This document shows, one piece after another, positions 1 to 10,000 of a DNA stretch of 64,000 nucleotides. Source of the DNA: Dokdonella_A sp049583635. GTDB lineage: Bacteria; Pseudomonadota; Gammaproteobacteria; Xanthomonadales; Rhodanobacteraceae. The notes beneath the pieces were generated by a model, which saw only the letters and a list, made by a program, of their open reading frames with translations, did no database searches and was not told the DNA's origin. The position numbers and the translations under genes were made by a program. Numbering within the stretch: position 1 is the stretch's first letter; each line of letters opens with the position of its first letter. The stretch covers positions 1 through 64,000 of the forward strand of contig JBAUWF010000042.1 of the NCBI GenBank assembly GCA_049583635.1. Reading direction: 5' to 3'.

Positions 1-6
1 GTTCCC

Positions 7-109
7 GCTCACCGCTCACCGCTCACCGCTCACCGCTCACCGCTCACCGCTCACCGCTCACCGCTCACCGCTCACCGCTCACCGCTCACCGCTCACCGCT
101 CACCGCTCA
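7..109. repeat. Heptanucleotide tandem array (GCTCACC)n
   Basis: Fourteen perfect copies of the 7-base unit GCTCACC occupy 7-104 and a partial copy (GCTCA) follows to 109, two bases before the tgt start codon. No other bases interrupt the array. It fills the place where a Shine-Dalgarno sequence for tgt would be expected. The left edge of the window cuts the upstream context, so the full array may be slightly longer. Its uniformity suggests recent expansion by slippage. A degenerate relative with the same 7-base period lies before ileS (51275-51302). Confidence 0.95.
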
Positions 110-111
110 AG

Positions 112-1224
112 ATGAAATTCGACCTGATCGCCAGCGAAGGCACCGCACGACGCGGGCGCATGACATTCGAACGCGGCACAGTCGAAACGCCCGCGTTCAT
201 GCCGTGCGGCACTTACGGCTCGGTCAAGGCAATGACGCCGCGCGATCTGGTCGACATCGGCACGGAGGTCATTCTCGGCAATACGTTTCATCTGTTTCTG
301 CGTCCGGGTACCGACGTCATCAATGAGTGCGGAGGGCTGCACCGTTTCATCGGCTGGCCGCGCCCGATCCTGACCGATTCGGGCGGTTTCCAGGTGTTCT
401 CGCTTGCGCACAAGCGCAGGATCAGTGAAGCCGGCGTGACGTTTGCGTCGCCGGTGGACGGGTCGACCGTTTTTCTGGGCCCGGAGGAGTCGATGCGCAT
501 CCAGCGCGTGCTCGACGCCGACGTTGCGATGATTTTCGATGAATGCACGCCATGGCCAGCCAGCGTGGAGCAGGTGCGTGAATCGATGGAACTGTCGTTG
601 CGCTGGGCAGCGCGCTCGCGCGCCGCGTTCGATACGTCGCACAATCCGAATTCGTTGTTCGGTATCGTTCAGGGCGGCGTACATGCCCATTTGCGTCGAC
701 GCTCCGCCGAAGGGCTGGCCGCAATCGGCTTCGATGGATATGCAATCGGTGGTCTCGCGGTCGGCGAGCCGGAAAACGAGCGCAACGCGACTCTCGATGT
801 CGTCGTGCCGCTGTTGCCGTGTGACCGCCCGCGCTATCTGATGGGCGTGGGCAGGCCCCAGGACATCGTCGAGGCAGTCGTGCGCGGTATCGACCTGTTC
901 GATTGCGTATTGCCCACGCGCAACGCGCGCAACGGGTTCCTGTTTACCCGATCGGGCACCCTGCGTATCCGCAACGCTCGATACACGCGCGATACGCGAC
1001 CCATCGAGGAAGGCTGCGCGTGCTATGCGTGCAGCAACGGCTTCAGCCGTGCCTATCTGCGGCACCTCGATCGTTGCAATGAGATACTCGCAAGCCAGCT
1101 CGCGACAATCCATAACCTGCACCACTACCAGCGTCTGATGCACGAGCTGCGCGAGGCAATCTCCGCACAGCATCTCGCCGGATACGTCGCCGATTTCCAT
1201 GCCGCGCGACTCGGAACGCGGTGA
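112..1224 (+). CDS. tgt: Queuine tRNA-ribosyltransferase (tRNA-guanine transglycosylase)
   Basis: Exchanges guanine-34 for the preQ1 base in tRNAs with GUN anticodons (Tyr, His, Asp, Asn), the committed insertion step of queuosine synthesis; cytoplasmic. The protein is 370 residues, the usual bacterial length. Visible signatures are the catalytic aspartate in TDSGGFQVFSL (D89), the QGG substrate loop (FGIVQGG), the DCVLPTRNARNG segment with the nucleophile region, and the C-terminal zinc site (EEGCACYAC followed by the TIHNLHHY histidine). The ATG at 112 matches the family N-terminus, but the heptamer array directly before it leaves no ribosome-binding site. It precedes yajC-secD-secF, the usual proteobacterial order; queA is normally upstream and would lie outside the window. 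Confidence 0.97.
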   Translation: MKFDLIASEGTARRGRMTFERGTVETPAFMPCGTYGSVKAMTPRDLVDIGTEVILGNTFHLFLRPGTDVINECGGLHRFIGWPRPILTDSGGFQVFSLAHKRRISEAGVTFASPVDGSTVFLGPEESMRIQRVLDADVAMIFDECTPWPASVEQVRESMELSLRWAARSRAAFDTSHNPNSLFGIVQGGVHAHLRRRSAEGLAAIGFDGYAIGGLAVGEPENERNATLDVVVPLLPCDRPRYLMGVGRPQDIVEAVVRGIDLFDCVLPTRNARNGFLFTRSGTLRIRNARYTRDTRPIEEGCACYACSNGFSRAYLRHLDRCNEILASQLATIHNLHHYQRLMHELREAISAQHLAGYVADFHAARLGTR

Positions 1225-1344
1225 TCCATTCACCGCAGACGATACCGGTTCCGTATCGCGCAGAACACGGCATGCCGACTCGGGTAACCTGTTGGTCTGC
1301 CAAGGCTCGATGAGGCGACCGTGCAAGCATCGTCGTTGCCGTGG

Positions 1345-1388
1345 CATAATCCGCGGCCTTTTCGCGCGGCGCCTTGGAGGTGCCGCGC
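1345..1388 (+). promoter_or_regulatory. Possible yajC-secDF promoter and leader hairpin
   Basis: In the 187-base gap between tgt and yajC, CATAAT at 1345-1350 resembles a -10 box, but no good -35 is visible. Downstream, GCGCGGC (1364-1370) and GCCGCGC (1382-1388) form a perfect 7-bp stem around an 11-base loop containing GGAGG. The yajC ribosome-binding site itself is GGAG just before 1412. The transcription start is a guess. Confidence 0.35.
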
Positions 1389-1411
1389 CATCCTGAATCA
1401 CCGGAGTTGCA

Positions 1412-1744
<333 letters not shown>

Positions 1745-1802
1745 ATAGCTCGATGAACCCCGCGCCGCGACCGCTGTTGCGGTGACGTACCGGATTTGAT
1801 GC

Positions 1803-3692
1803 ATGAACGACTTCCCGCGCTGGAAATACATACTGGTTGCCGTCGTCTTGGTGCTCGGCGTGCTGTATGCGCTACCCAACGTCTTTCCGCAGCAGGCGGC
1901 CGTGCAGATATCGGCCAATCGCGGCGCAACGGTGGATCCGGCGCTCAAGGACAAGGTCAAGTCGACACTCGATAAGAACAAGCTCGCCTACGACAGCATC
2001 GCGATCAATGGCGATCTCTTGCTGGTGCGATTCGGCAACACCGATGTGCAACTCGCCGCATCCGATGCGCTCAAGGCGGCGCTCGGAGACAAGTACGTCA
2101 TCGCGTTGAATCTCGCCTCGACCGTCCCGGGCTGGCTGCGTGCGATCGGTGCCGACTCGATGCCCAAGGGCCTCGATTTGCGCGGCGGCGTACATTTCCT
2201 GATGCAGGTCGACGACAAGGATGTCATGGAAAAGCAGCAGCAGCGCTATGCGGACGATATCCGCGCCGAATTGCGCGACAAGAACATTCGCTACAAATCC
2301 GTCGGGCGCGGAGCCCAGGGCATTGTCGTGCAATTGCGCAGTGCCGCCGATCGCGATGCCGCATCGAGCATCATCGCGGCAAAGAGCCCGGAACTGACCC
2401 TCGAAAATGGTCCCACGACCGCCGACTCGTTCGTCCTGATCGCCAACGTCAAGCCTGAAAAGATCAAGGAAATCGCGCAGAATACGATCCGTCAGAATGT
2501 CGCGACATTGCGCAACCGCATCAACGCGCTTGGCGTGTCCGAGCCGCTGATCCAGCAACAGGGCGATTCGCGCATCGTGGTCGAACTGGCCGGTGTGCAG
2601 GATACGGCCGAGGCCAAGAAGATTCTCGGCGCGACTGCAACTCTCGAATACCGCGCGGTCGACGAGAACGTCAACGCGCTCGATGCCGAGCGTACCGGCC
2701 ATGTGCCACCGGACGACCGTCTTTACTATCGGCGCGAGCTGGGTCCCGGTGGCAAGCCGATGCCAGTGGTGCTGAAGAAGAAGGTCATCGTTACCGGCGA
2801 TGAACTGGTCGACGCATCGAGCGGTCCGGATCCGCAAACCGGAACGCCGGCGGTGTCGGTCGTGCTGAACGCGGCCGGCGGACGCAAGATGCTGGACTTC
2901 ACGACGCAGAATGTCGGCAAGCCGATGGCGGTCGTGTATATCGAACGCACGCCGGAAACCAAAATCGTCAACGGCAAGGAAGTGCGCAGCGCCAAGATCA
3001 CCCAGGAAGTGATCAGTCTCGCCACGATTCGAGGGGTATTCTCGAACCGTTTCCAGACCACCGGCCTCGACAGCAACAAGGAAGCATCCGACCTCGCCCT
3101 GTTGTTGCGCGCCGGCTCACTGGCCGCGCCAGTGGATATCGTCGAGGAACGCGTGATCGGACCGAGTCTCGGACAGGACAATATCGAGAAAGGCATCAAG
3201 GCGGTGCTGCTTGGACTTGCTTCGGTACTCCTCTGCGCAGCGTTCTACTACCACCTGTTCGGCCTGATCGCCGACATCGCGCTGTTCTTCAACCTCGTAT
3301 TGCTGATCGCGGTCATGTCGGCAATCGGTGTGACCCTGACCATGCCGGGCATTGCCGGCATCGTGCTGACACTCGGCATGGCGATCGACGCCAACGTGCT
3401 GATTTGCGAGCGCATACGCGAAGAGCTGCGCAACGGGCTGACGCCACTCGCCGCGATCCGGGCCGGTTACGAAAAAGCCTGGGCCACCATTCTCGATGCC
3501 AACGTCACCCACCTGCTGGCCGCGCTTGCGCTGATGACGATGGGATCGGGTCCGATCCGTGGGTTCGGCATCACCCTGTTCATCGGTATTCTTACTTCGA
3601 TGTTCACGTCGGTCACGGTGACCCACGCGATCGTCAATCTGATCCACCGTGGTCGCAAGCTCAAGGGGCTGTCGGTCGGGGGAATTCACTGA
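1803..3692 (+). CDS. secD: Protein translocase subunit SecD
   Basis: RND-family membrane protein that, with SecF, uses the proton-motive force to pull preproteins through SecYEG on the periplasmic side. The 629-residue protein has an N-terminal membrane helix (about 7-26), a large periplasmic P1 head and base region (GLDLRGGVHFLMQV at its start), and five C-terminal membrane helices. Its C-terminus contains the conserved GMAIDANVLICERIREE motif of the SecD/SecF family. Length fits the proteobacterial form. The stop at 3690-3692 is one base before the secF start, so the two are almost certainly co-translated. Confidence 0.97.
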   Translation: MNDFPRWKYILVAVVLVLGVLYALPNVFPQQAAVQISANRGATVDPALKDKVKSTLDKNKLAYDSIAINGDLLLVRFGNTDVQLAASDALKAALGDKYVIALNLASTVPGWLRAIGADSMPKGLDLRGGVHFLMQVDDKDVMEKQQQRYADDIRAELRDKNIRYKSVGRGAQGIVVQLRSAADRDAASSIIAAKSPELTLENGPTTADSFVLIANVKPEKIKEIAQNTIRQNVATLRNRINALGVSEPLIQQQGDSRIVVELAGVQDTAEAKKILGATATLEYRAVDENVNALDAERTGHVPPDDRLYYRRELGPGGKPMPVVLKKKVIVTGDELVDASSGPDPQTGTPAVSVVLNAAGGRKMLDFTTQNVGKPMAVVYIERTPETKIVNGKEVRSAKITQEVISLATIRGVFSNRFQTTGLDSNKEASDLALLLRAGSLAAPVDIVEERVIGPSLGQDNIEKGIKAVLLGLASVLLCAAFYYHLFGLIADIALFFNLVLLIAVMSAIGVTLTMPGIAGIVLTLGMAIDANVLICERIREELRNGLTPLAAIRAGYEKAWATILDANVTHLLAALALMTMGSGPIRGFGITLFIGILTSMFTSVTVTHAIVNLIHRGRKLKGLSVGGIH

Positions 3693-3693
3693 C

Positions 3694-4635
3694 ATGGAAA
3701 TCTTCAATCCGCACAGCAACATCCAGTTCCTGAAATGGCGCAAGATCAGTATCTCGATCTCGATCATCCTGATCCTGTTTTCGATTACGCTGATTGCGAC
3801 GCGCGGACTCAATTACGCGCTGGATTTCACCGGTGGCGTGCTGGTCGAGGTCTCTTACGACCAGCCGGTCAATGTCGGTGATGTGCGCGCGGCGTTGGCC
3901 GCCGGCGGCTACGCGGACGCCGTGGTGCAGAGTCTGGGCGGCACCAAGCAACTTGCCATCCGTCTGCAACCGGAGAGCAGCCAGACCAAGAATTCGGACA
4001 AGATCGCGGCCAGCGTGCTCAAGGCACTCAAGGCCAAACGCGATGATGTGACGCTCAAGCGCCACGACTTCGTCGGTCCGCAGGTCGGCGAGGAACTGAA
4101 AAGCGACGGCATCGTGGCGGTGATCTTCGTGATCATCGGCATCATGATCTATATAGGCATCCGCTTCGAGAAACGCTTTGCGATCGCCGCGATCGCCAGC
4201 GAAATCCACGACACCATTCTCACGATCGGCTTCTTCGCGCTGACCCAGCGTGAGTTCGACCTGACCGTGCTCGCCTCGGTGCTCGCGGTGGTCGGCTATT
4301 CGATCAACGACAAGGTGGTGGTGTTCGATCGCGTGCGCGAGCTGTTTCGGCTGACGCGCAAGGCCGATCCGGAAGATGTACTCAATCGCGCGATCAACAA
4401 TACCTTGTCGCGTACCATCATTACCTCGTTGTTCACTGGTGTGACGATGATCGCGCTCGCCGTGTTTGGCGGGCCGGCGGTGCACGGCTTCGCGATCACG
4501 ATGATCATCGGCATCATCATCGGCACGCTGTCATCGATCTTCTTCGCCAACCCGATCCTTTTCTGGCTAGGCGTATCCAAGAAGGACCTGATGCCGGTCA
4601 CCAAGGACAATCCGGAACTCGCTCGCCGACCGTAG
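3694..4635 (+). CDS. secF: Protein translocase subunit SecF
   Basis: Partner of SecD in the proton-driven Sec accessory complex. The ATG at 3694, one base after the secD stop, gives 313 residues and the expected N-terminus (MEIFNPHSNIQFLKWRK, then a membrane helix). The frame stays open further upstream inside secD, but that extension is not SecF-like. The sequence shows the LDFTGGVLVEV periplasmic motif near residue 45 and the family motif YSINDKVVVFDRVRE at about 206-220 within a six-helix arrangement. It ends the tgt-yajC-secDF group; a strong inverted repeat follows. Confidence 0.97.
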   Translation: MEIFNPHSNIQFLKWRKISISISIILILFSITLIATRGLNYALDFTGGVLVEVSYDQPVNVGDVRAALAAGGYADAVVQSLGGTKQLAIRLQPESSQTKNSDKIAASVLKALKAKRDDVTLKRHDFVGPQVGEELKSDGIVAVIFVIIGIMIYIGIRFEKRFAIAAIASEIHDTILTIGFFALTQREFDLTVLASVLAVVGYSINDKVVVFDRVRELFRLTRKADPEDVLNRAINNTLSRTIITSLFTGVTMIALAVFGGPAVHGFAITMIIGIIIGTLSSIFFANPILFWLGVSKKDLMPVTKDNPELARRP

Positions 4636-4670
4636 GCACGGCGCGCGTGATCTTCTGGTTGTCAGTTTTC

Positions 4671-4732
4671 TCTCGCTTCTCTCGCCCTCGTTGACGCTGT
4701 CGCAGGCGTTCCCGAAGGCGAGAGAAGCGAGA
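4671..4732. terminator. 16-bp inverted repeat between secF and kbl (bidirectional terminator or palindromic repeat)
   Basis: Two perfectly complementary 16-base arms (4671-4686, TCTCGCTTCTCTCGCC; 4717-4732) flank a 30-base loop that itself contains a short inverted repeat (ACGC/GCGT). It lies between the convergent genes secF and kbl, where a bidirectional terminator is expected. The stem has no clear T-run and its long purine/pyrimidine arms look more like an interspersed palindromic repeat than a standard intrinsic terminator. Confidence 0.6.
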
Positions 4733-4807
4733 CAAAGTCCAGCCGAGGGGTACTCGCGCTGGTTTGGCCAGACAGCGTAGCTGCGCGAAGTCGAAGCGAG
4801 GAAAGGC

Positions 4808-5998
4808 TCAGCCCAGTACGCCGAGGTTCTTGCCCACCTTGCGGAATGCGGCCACCGCGCAGTCAAGCTGCGCGCGCGTGTGAGCGGCGCTGACCTGGGT
4901 GCGTATGCGCGCCTGGCCTTGCGGCACGACCGGATAGAAGAAACCGATCGCGTAGATGCCTTCATCGAGCAGATCGGCTGCGAATTGCTGGGCGAGTTTC
5001 GCGTCGTGCAGCATGACCGGCACAATCGGATGGTTGCCGGGACGCAATTCGAAGCCGGCTGCGCTCATCCGCTCACGGAAATAACGTGCATTGTCGTTGA
5101 CTCGCTCGCGCAACGCTCCATTTGACGACAGCATCTCGAATACCCTGATCGATGCGGCGACCAGTGGCGGCGGCAGGGTGTTGGAAAACAGGTACGGTCG
5201 CGAACGCTGGCGCAAAAGTTCGATGATTTCCTTGCGGCCGGTCGTGAATCCGCCGGAGCCGCCGCCTAGCGCCTTGCCGAGTGTCGAGGTAAAAACATCC
5301 ACTTGGTCAAGCACGCCGTGCAATTCAGCCGAGCCGCGCCCGGTCGGACCGACGAAGCCGGTGGCGTGCGAATCGTCAACCATCAGCAATGCGTTGTATT
5401 TGCACTTGAGCCTCGCAATCTCGTCGAGTTTGGCGATATAGCCGTCCATCGAGAACACGCCGTCGGTCGCAATCAAGCGTGTACGCTTGTCCTGCGTCTC
5501 AATCAGGTGCTGCTCCAGTTCGGCCATGTTGCTGTTGGCATAGCGGCGCCGCTCGGCCTTGCACAGCCGGATACCGTCGATGATCGACGCATGGTTCAGC
5601 GCATCCGAAATCACCACGTCCTGATCATTGAGCACGGTTTCGAACAGGCCGCCGTTGGCATCGAAACACGAGGTGTACAGGATCGTGTCGTCGCTGCCGA
5701 AGAAGTCCGAGATGGCAGCCTCGAGCTGTTTGTGCAGATCCTGGGTGCCACAGATGAAGCGCACCGAAGCCAGTCCGAAACCATGCGTGTCGAGCGCGCG
5801 TTTGGCAGCGTCGATCACGTCGGGATGGTCGGCCAGACCAAGATAGTTGTTCGCGCAGAAATTCAGAACTTCACGGCCATCGGCGGTATGAATCGCAGCG
5901 GACTGCGGGGTCGTGATGATGCGCTCGGTCTTGTACAGTCCCTGATCGCGTATCGACGCGAGTTCGGCTTCGAGGCGGTCGTGGGCTGGCGATTCCAT
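4808..5998 (-). CDS. kbl: 2-amino-3-ketobutyrate CoA ligase (glycine C-acetyltransferase)
   Basis: PLP enzyme that cleaves 2-amino-3-oxobutyrate with CoA to glycine and acetyl-CoA, the second step of threonine degradation after threonine dehydrogenase. The 396-residue protein aligns by eye along its length with E. coli Kbl: FCANNYLGLA, the FGLASVRFICGTQ segment, the SDALNHASIIDG motif, DDSHATGFVG, and the PLP lysine in TLGKALGGGSGG. I chose the ATG at 5998 (MESPAHDRLEAEL) because it matches the family length and has a TGGAG site. In-frame upstream ATGs would add 9 to 21 unrelated residues. No tdh gene is next to it here; accA lies 78 bases upstream. Confidence 0.96.
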   Translation of the reverse strand: MESPAHDRLEAELASIRDQGLYKTERIITTPQSAAIHTADGREVLNFCANNYLGLADHPDVIDAAKRALDTHGFGLASVRFICGTQDLHKQLEAAISDFFGSDDTILYTSCFDANGGLFETVLNDQDVVISDALNHASIIDGIRLCKAERRRYANSNMAELEQHLIETQDKRTRLIATDGVFSMDGYIAKLDEIARLKCKYNALLMVDDSHATGFVGPTGRGSAELHGVLDQVDVFTSTLGKALGGGSGGFTTGRKEIIELLRQRSRPYLFSNTLPPPLVAASIRVFEMLSSNGALRERVNDNARYFRERMSAAGFELRPGNHPIVPVMLHDAKLAQQFAADLLDEGIYAIGFFYPVVPQGQARIRTQVSAAHTRAQLDCAVAAFRKVGKNLGVLG

Positions 5999-6076
5999 GG
6001 CGGCTCCAGTCGGTAATTGGAGCATTGTCGGGTATTGCGGCGGTCGGCGGAACCCCGCCACGCCGCCGGCGTCCGG

Positions 6077-7036
6077 TCAGTCGCCCTTGAATACGCCGTA
6101 ACGCCGCAAACGCTGATAACGCTGCTCGAGAAGTGTCGGGACGTCGAGCGCATCGAGGATTTCCAGTTGACCGAGCAGCACTGCCTTGAGCCGGATGGCC
6201 ATCGAGCGCGGGTTGCGATGTGCGCCGCCGAGAGGTTCGCGCACGATCTTGTCGATCAGGCCGTGTTCGAGCAGAGTCGGCGCGGTAAGGCCAAGCGCGT
6301 CGGCAGCCTCGCGCGCGCGTTCGGCACTCTTCCACAGGATCGAGGAGCAGGCTTCCGGTGAAATCACCGAATAAGTCGAGTATTGCAACATGATGGTGCG
6401 GTCGCCGACTCCCAACGCAAGCGCACCGCCGGATCCACCTTCGCCGATAACGGTACAGACGATCGGCACCTGCAGTTGCGACATCTCCATCAGGTTGCGC
6501 GCGATCGCTTCGGACTGGCCGCGTTCTTCGGCGCCTACGCCCGGGTAGGCGCCTGGTGTGTCGATCAGAGTCAGTATCGGCAATCCGAAGCGCTCGGCGA
6601 GTTGCATCAGGCGCAGTGCCTTGCGGTATCCTTCCGGACGCGGCATGCCGAAATTTCGCCGCACCTTCGATTTCGTATCGCGCCCTTTCTGGTGCCCGAT
6701 CAACATGAAGGCGCGACCGTTTATACGGGCGAGGCCGCCAACGATCGCGGCGTCGTCTGCATAGGTCCGGTCACCGGCGAGTTCGTGGAATTCCTCGCAG
6801 ATTGCACCGATGTAGTCGAGCGTGTAAGGCCGTGACGGGTGACGCGCGATCTGGGCGATCTGCCATGGTGTGAGGCTGCGAAATATCTCCGCGGTGCGGA
6901 GCTTCAGCTTGTCCTCGAGCGTGGCAACCTCATCCTCGATATTGAAGGCCTGCCCATGACTGGCATGGCGAAGTTCCTGGATGCGTGCATCCAGATCGGC
7001 GATGGGTTGCTCGAAATCGAGGAAGTTCGGGTTCAT
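6077..7036 (-). CDS. accA: Acetyl-CoA carboxylase carboxyltransferase subunit alpha
   Basis: With AccD forms the carboxyltransferase that moves CO2 from biotin on BCCP to acetyl-CoA, giving malonyl-CoA for fatty acid synthesis. The 319 residues match the standard AccA length. Visible hallmarks are the N-terminal helical region (NFLDFEQPIADLDARIQEL), the GHQKGRDTKSKVRRNFGMP segment, and the oxyanion glycines in VIGEGGSGGALALGVGDR. It starts 29 bases after the dnaE stop and probably shares a transcript with it, the dnaE-accA order common in proteobacteria. The partner accD is elsewhere in this window (44146-45009). Confidence 0.97.
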   Translation of the reverse strand: MNPNFLDFEQPIADLDARIQELRHASHGQAFNIEDEVATLEDKLKLRTAEIFRSLTPWQIAQIARHPSRPYTLDYIGAICEEFHELAGDRTYADDAAIVGGLARINGRAFMLIGHQKGRDTKSKVRRNFGMPRPEGYRKALRLMQLAERFGLPILTLIDTPGAYPGVGAEERGQSEAIARNLMEMSQLQVPIVCTVIGEGGSGGALALGVGDRTIMLQYSTYSVISPEACSSILWKSAERAREAADALGLTAPTLLEHGLIDKIVREPLGGAHRNPRSMAIRLKAVLLGQLEILDALDVPTLLEQRYQRLRRYGVFKGD

Positions 7037-7065
7037 TCAATACGATCACGGCACAAAGTTTGGCA

Positions 7066-10000
7066 TTATAGCCGCTCATGTGTACCCGGTAGCGACGATG
7101 CTGTGTTGTCGTTTCCGCGAGTTTCAAACAGCAGTTCCGCCGAACGCACGCCCGCGATGGCTTCGATCGCGCGGATCAATCCGGGACTTGCGCGTACCTG
7201 CCAGTCGGGCCCGAGTTCGATTTCTCCGTGTCCGTGCGTGTTGCCCAGCGCAACGCGCACCGGCGTGGCGCCGCCACGATAGGTGATCAACGCATCTTGC
7301 AGGTGTTCAGCGAAGTCGCCGCCGGCACTATTGGTGCTCACCCTCAACAGGCGCGCATGCGTCTCGCAGACCGACTCGATCGTCGACACACGCCGCACGC
7401 GCAGCTGCCAGTTGCCATTGAAGTCGTCGAGTGACAATCCACCTTCGAAAACGAGGATCGCATCGCGCGTCAGCAGCGCAGCGAATTCCTTCCAGATTTC
7501 ACGAAACAGCCCGGCTTCGATGCGCCCGCTCCAATCCTCGATCTGTGCGAACGCCATTGCATCGCCACGCTTGCGCACGGTGGTGACCTGGCCGGCGAGC
7601 ACGAACGGCTGCCCGGACACAGGACCGCGCCGCTCTGCGGTCTGACGGTTTGCCGCGGGTGCAACATAATGATTGCCGATCTCACCGATCGGACAGGTCG
7701 CGATCTTCTCGATCAAGGTGCGCCAGGCGTTGGTCGGATGGCCGGACAGATAGTGGCCGAGGGTTTCGCGTTCGCCGCTGAGCCTGCGTGCGATCGGCCA
7801 ATCTTGCACGCTGGCCGGCGCCACGGCCACCGAAAGTCCATCGGCGGATCCGAAAATGTCGGTTTGCCCGGCCGACGAATCACGCGCGTACTGCTCCGCT
7901 GCGCGCATTGCCTCCGGAAGCTGCGCCATGAGCGAGGCACGGTTCGACCCGAGCGAATCGAATGAACCGGACAGGATCAGGGCTTCCAGTACGCGCCGAT
8001 TGAGTTTCTGTGGCTCGACGCGACGGCAGAAATCCGGCAGGTCGACAAAGCGGCCGCCGATCGTGCGTGCGTCGACGATTGCTTCGACCGCGCCGCGACC
8101 GACGCCCTTGATCGCACCAAGACCGTAGGCGATACGCGAGCTTGTGGAAACCTTGTCGGTCGATGCGCCCGGCTGCGCCGGTTGCGCGGATTCGCAAGCG
8201 GACTCGAACCGCGTGTCGAACATGTAATTGGACGTATTGATGTCCGGTGCGCCTACGATCAGTCCCATGTGCCGCGTTTCATCGAGAAAATTCACTACCT
8301 TGTCGGTGTTGTCCATGTCCGCCGAAAGCACGGCGGCCATGAACTCGCCCGGGTGGTGTGCCTTGAGCCAGGCGGTCTGATAGGCAATCAGCGCATAGGC
8401 GGCGGCGTGCGACTTGTTGAATCCGTAGCCGCTGAATTTTTCCATCAGATCGAAAATGTGGCTGGCCAGGTGCGCGTCGATACCGTTGCGTCCCGCGCCG
8501 TCCTCGAACACGCTGCGCTGTTTGGCCATCTCGGCGGCATTCTTCTTGCCCATCGCACGGCGCAACAGATCGGCCTCGCCGAGTGTGTAGCCGGCCAGCA
8601 CCTGGGCGATCTGCATCACCTGCTCCTGATACACGATCACCCCGTGGGTCGGCTTGAGGATCGATTCGAGCAACGGATGTGGATAGCTGACATCGGCGCG
8701 GCCGTGCTTGCGCGCGATGAAATCGTCGACCATCCCTGATTGCAGCGGTCCGGGTCGAAACAGGGCGACCAGCGCGATGATGTCCTCGAAAGTGTCGGGT
8801 TGAAGTTTCTTGACCAGTTCCTTCATGCCGCGCGATTCGAGCTGGAATACGGCGGTCGTTTCGCAGCGCTTGAGCAGCGCATAGGTGGCTGCATCGTCGG
8901 TCGGCAGCGCCGTGATATCGAGTGGCGCCGCCGCGCGCGCTGATTCGCGCGCACTAATCGCCTTGACCGCCCAATCGATGATCGTCAGCGTGCGCAGTCC
9001 GAGAAAGTCGAATTTCACCAGTCCGACCGATTCCACATCGTCCTTGTCGAATTGGGTGACGACGCCTTCCGCTCCGCTTTCACGATACAGCGGTGCGTAG
9101 TCACTGAGGGGGCCGGGTGCGATAACCACGCCGCCCGCGTGCCGCCCCGCGTTGCGGGTCAGACCCTCAAGCTTGAGTGCCAGATCGACCAGCTCCTTGA
9201 CCTCCGGATCGGAATCCACCAGTGTGCGGAAATCGCGGACCACGCGATCGGGTTCGCGCGTGGAGCGTTCCGAGCGCCCGAGCGCATCCTCGAGCGTCAG
9301 ATCGAGCGGACGCGGGGGGATCAGCTTGGCGATCTTGTCGACATGGCCGTAAGCCATTCCGAGCACGCGTCCGGTATCGCGCAATACCGCCCTGGCGGCC
9401 ATCGAACCATAGGTGATGATCTGGCTGACGCGGTCGCGGCCGTATTTCCCGGCCACATAATCGATGACCGCATCACGCCGATCCATGCAGAAATCGACAT
9501 CGAAATCCGGAAGCGACACACGTTCGGGATTGAGGAATCGCTCAAACAGCAAGTCATAGGCGAGCGGATCGAGATCGGTTATGCCGAGCGCATAGGCAAC
9601 CAGCGATCCTGCGCCGGAACCGCGTCCCGGGCCGACCGGGATGTCGCGCTGCCTGGCCCAGTTGATGAAGTCGGCCACGATCAGGAAATAGCCGGGAAAT
9701 CCCATCTGCACGATGACGTCGAGTTCGGCATCAAGGCGCTGTGTGTAGTCCTTGCGATCGAACCCGGACGCCATCGGACGCTTGTCGAGTCGCGTAACCA
9801 TGCCGGCGCGGGCCTGCTCGCGCACGAAGCTGTCGAGCGTGTGCGCATGTGGTACCGGGAATGCCGGAAGGTAGGTGCGGTCGAAGCGCAGCTCTAGATT
9901 GCAGCGCTTGGCCAGCTCGACGGTGTTGTCCAGCAGCTGCGGCAGATCCGCGAACAACGCCGTCATCTCAGTGGTCGATTTCAAGGACTGTTCGGGCGAA

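Noticed and set aside
7..109. CRISPR array
   Set aside because: The units are 7 bases and contiguous, with no spacers and no cas genes.
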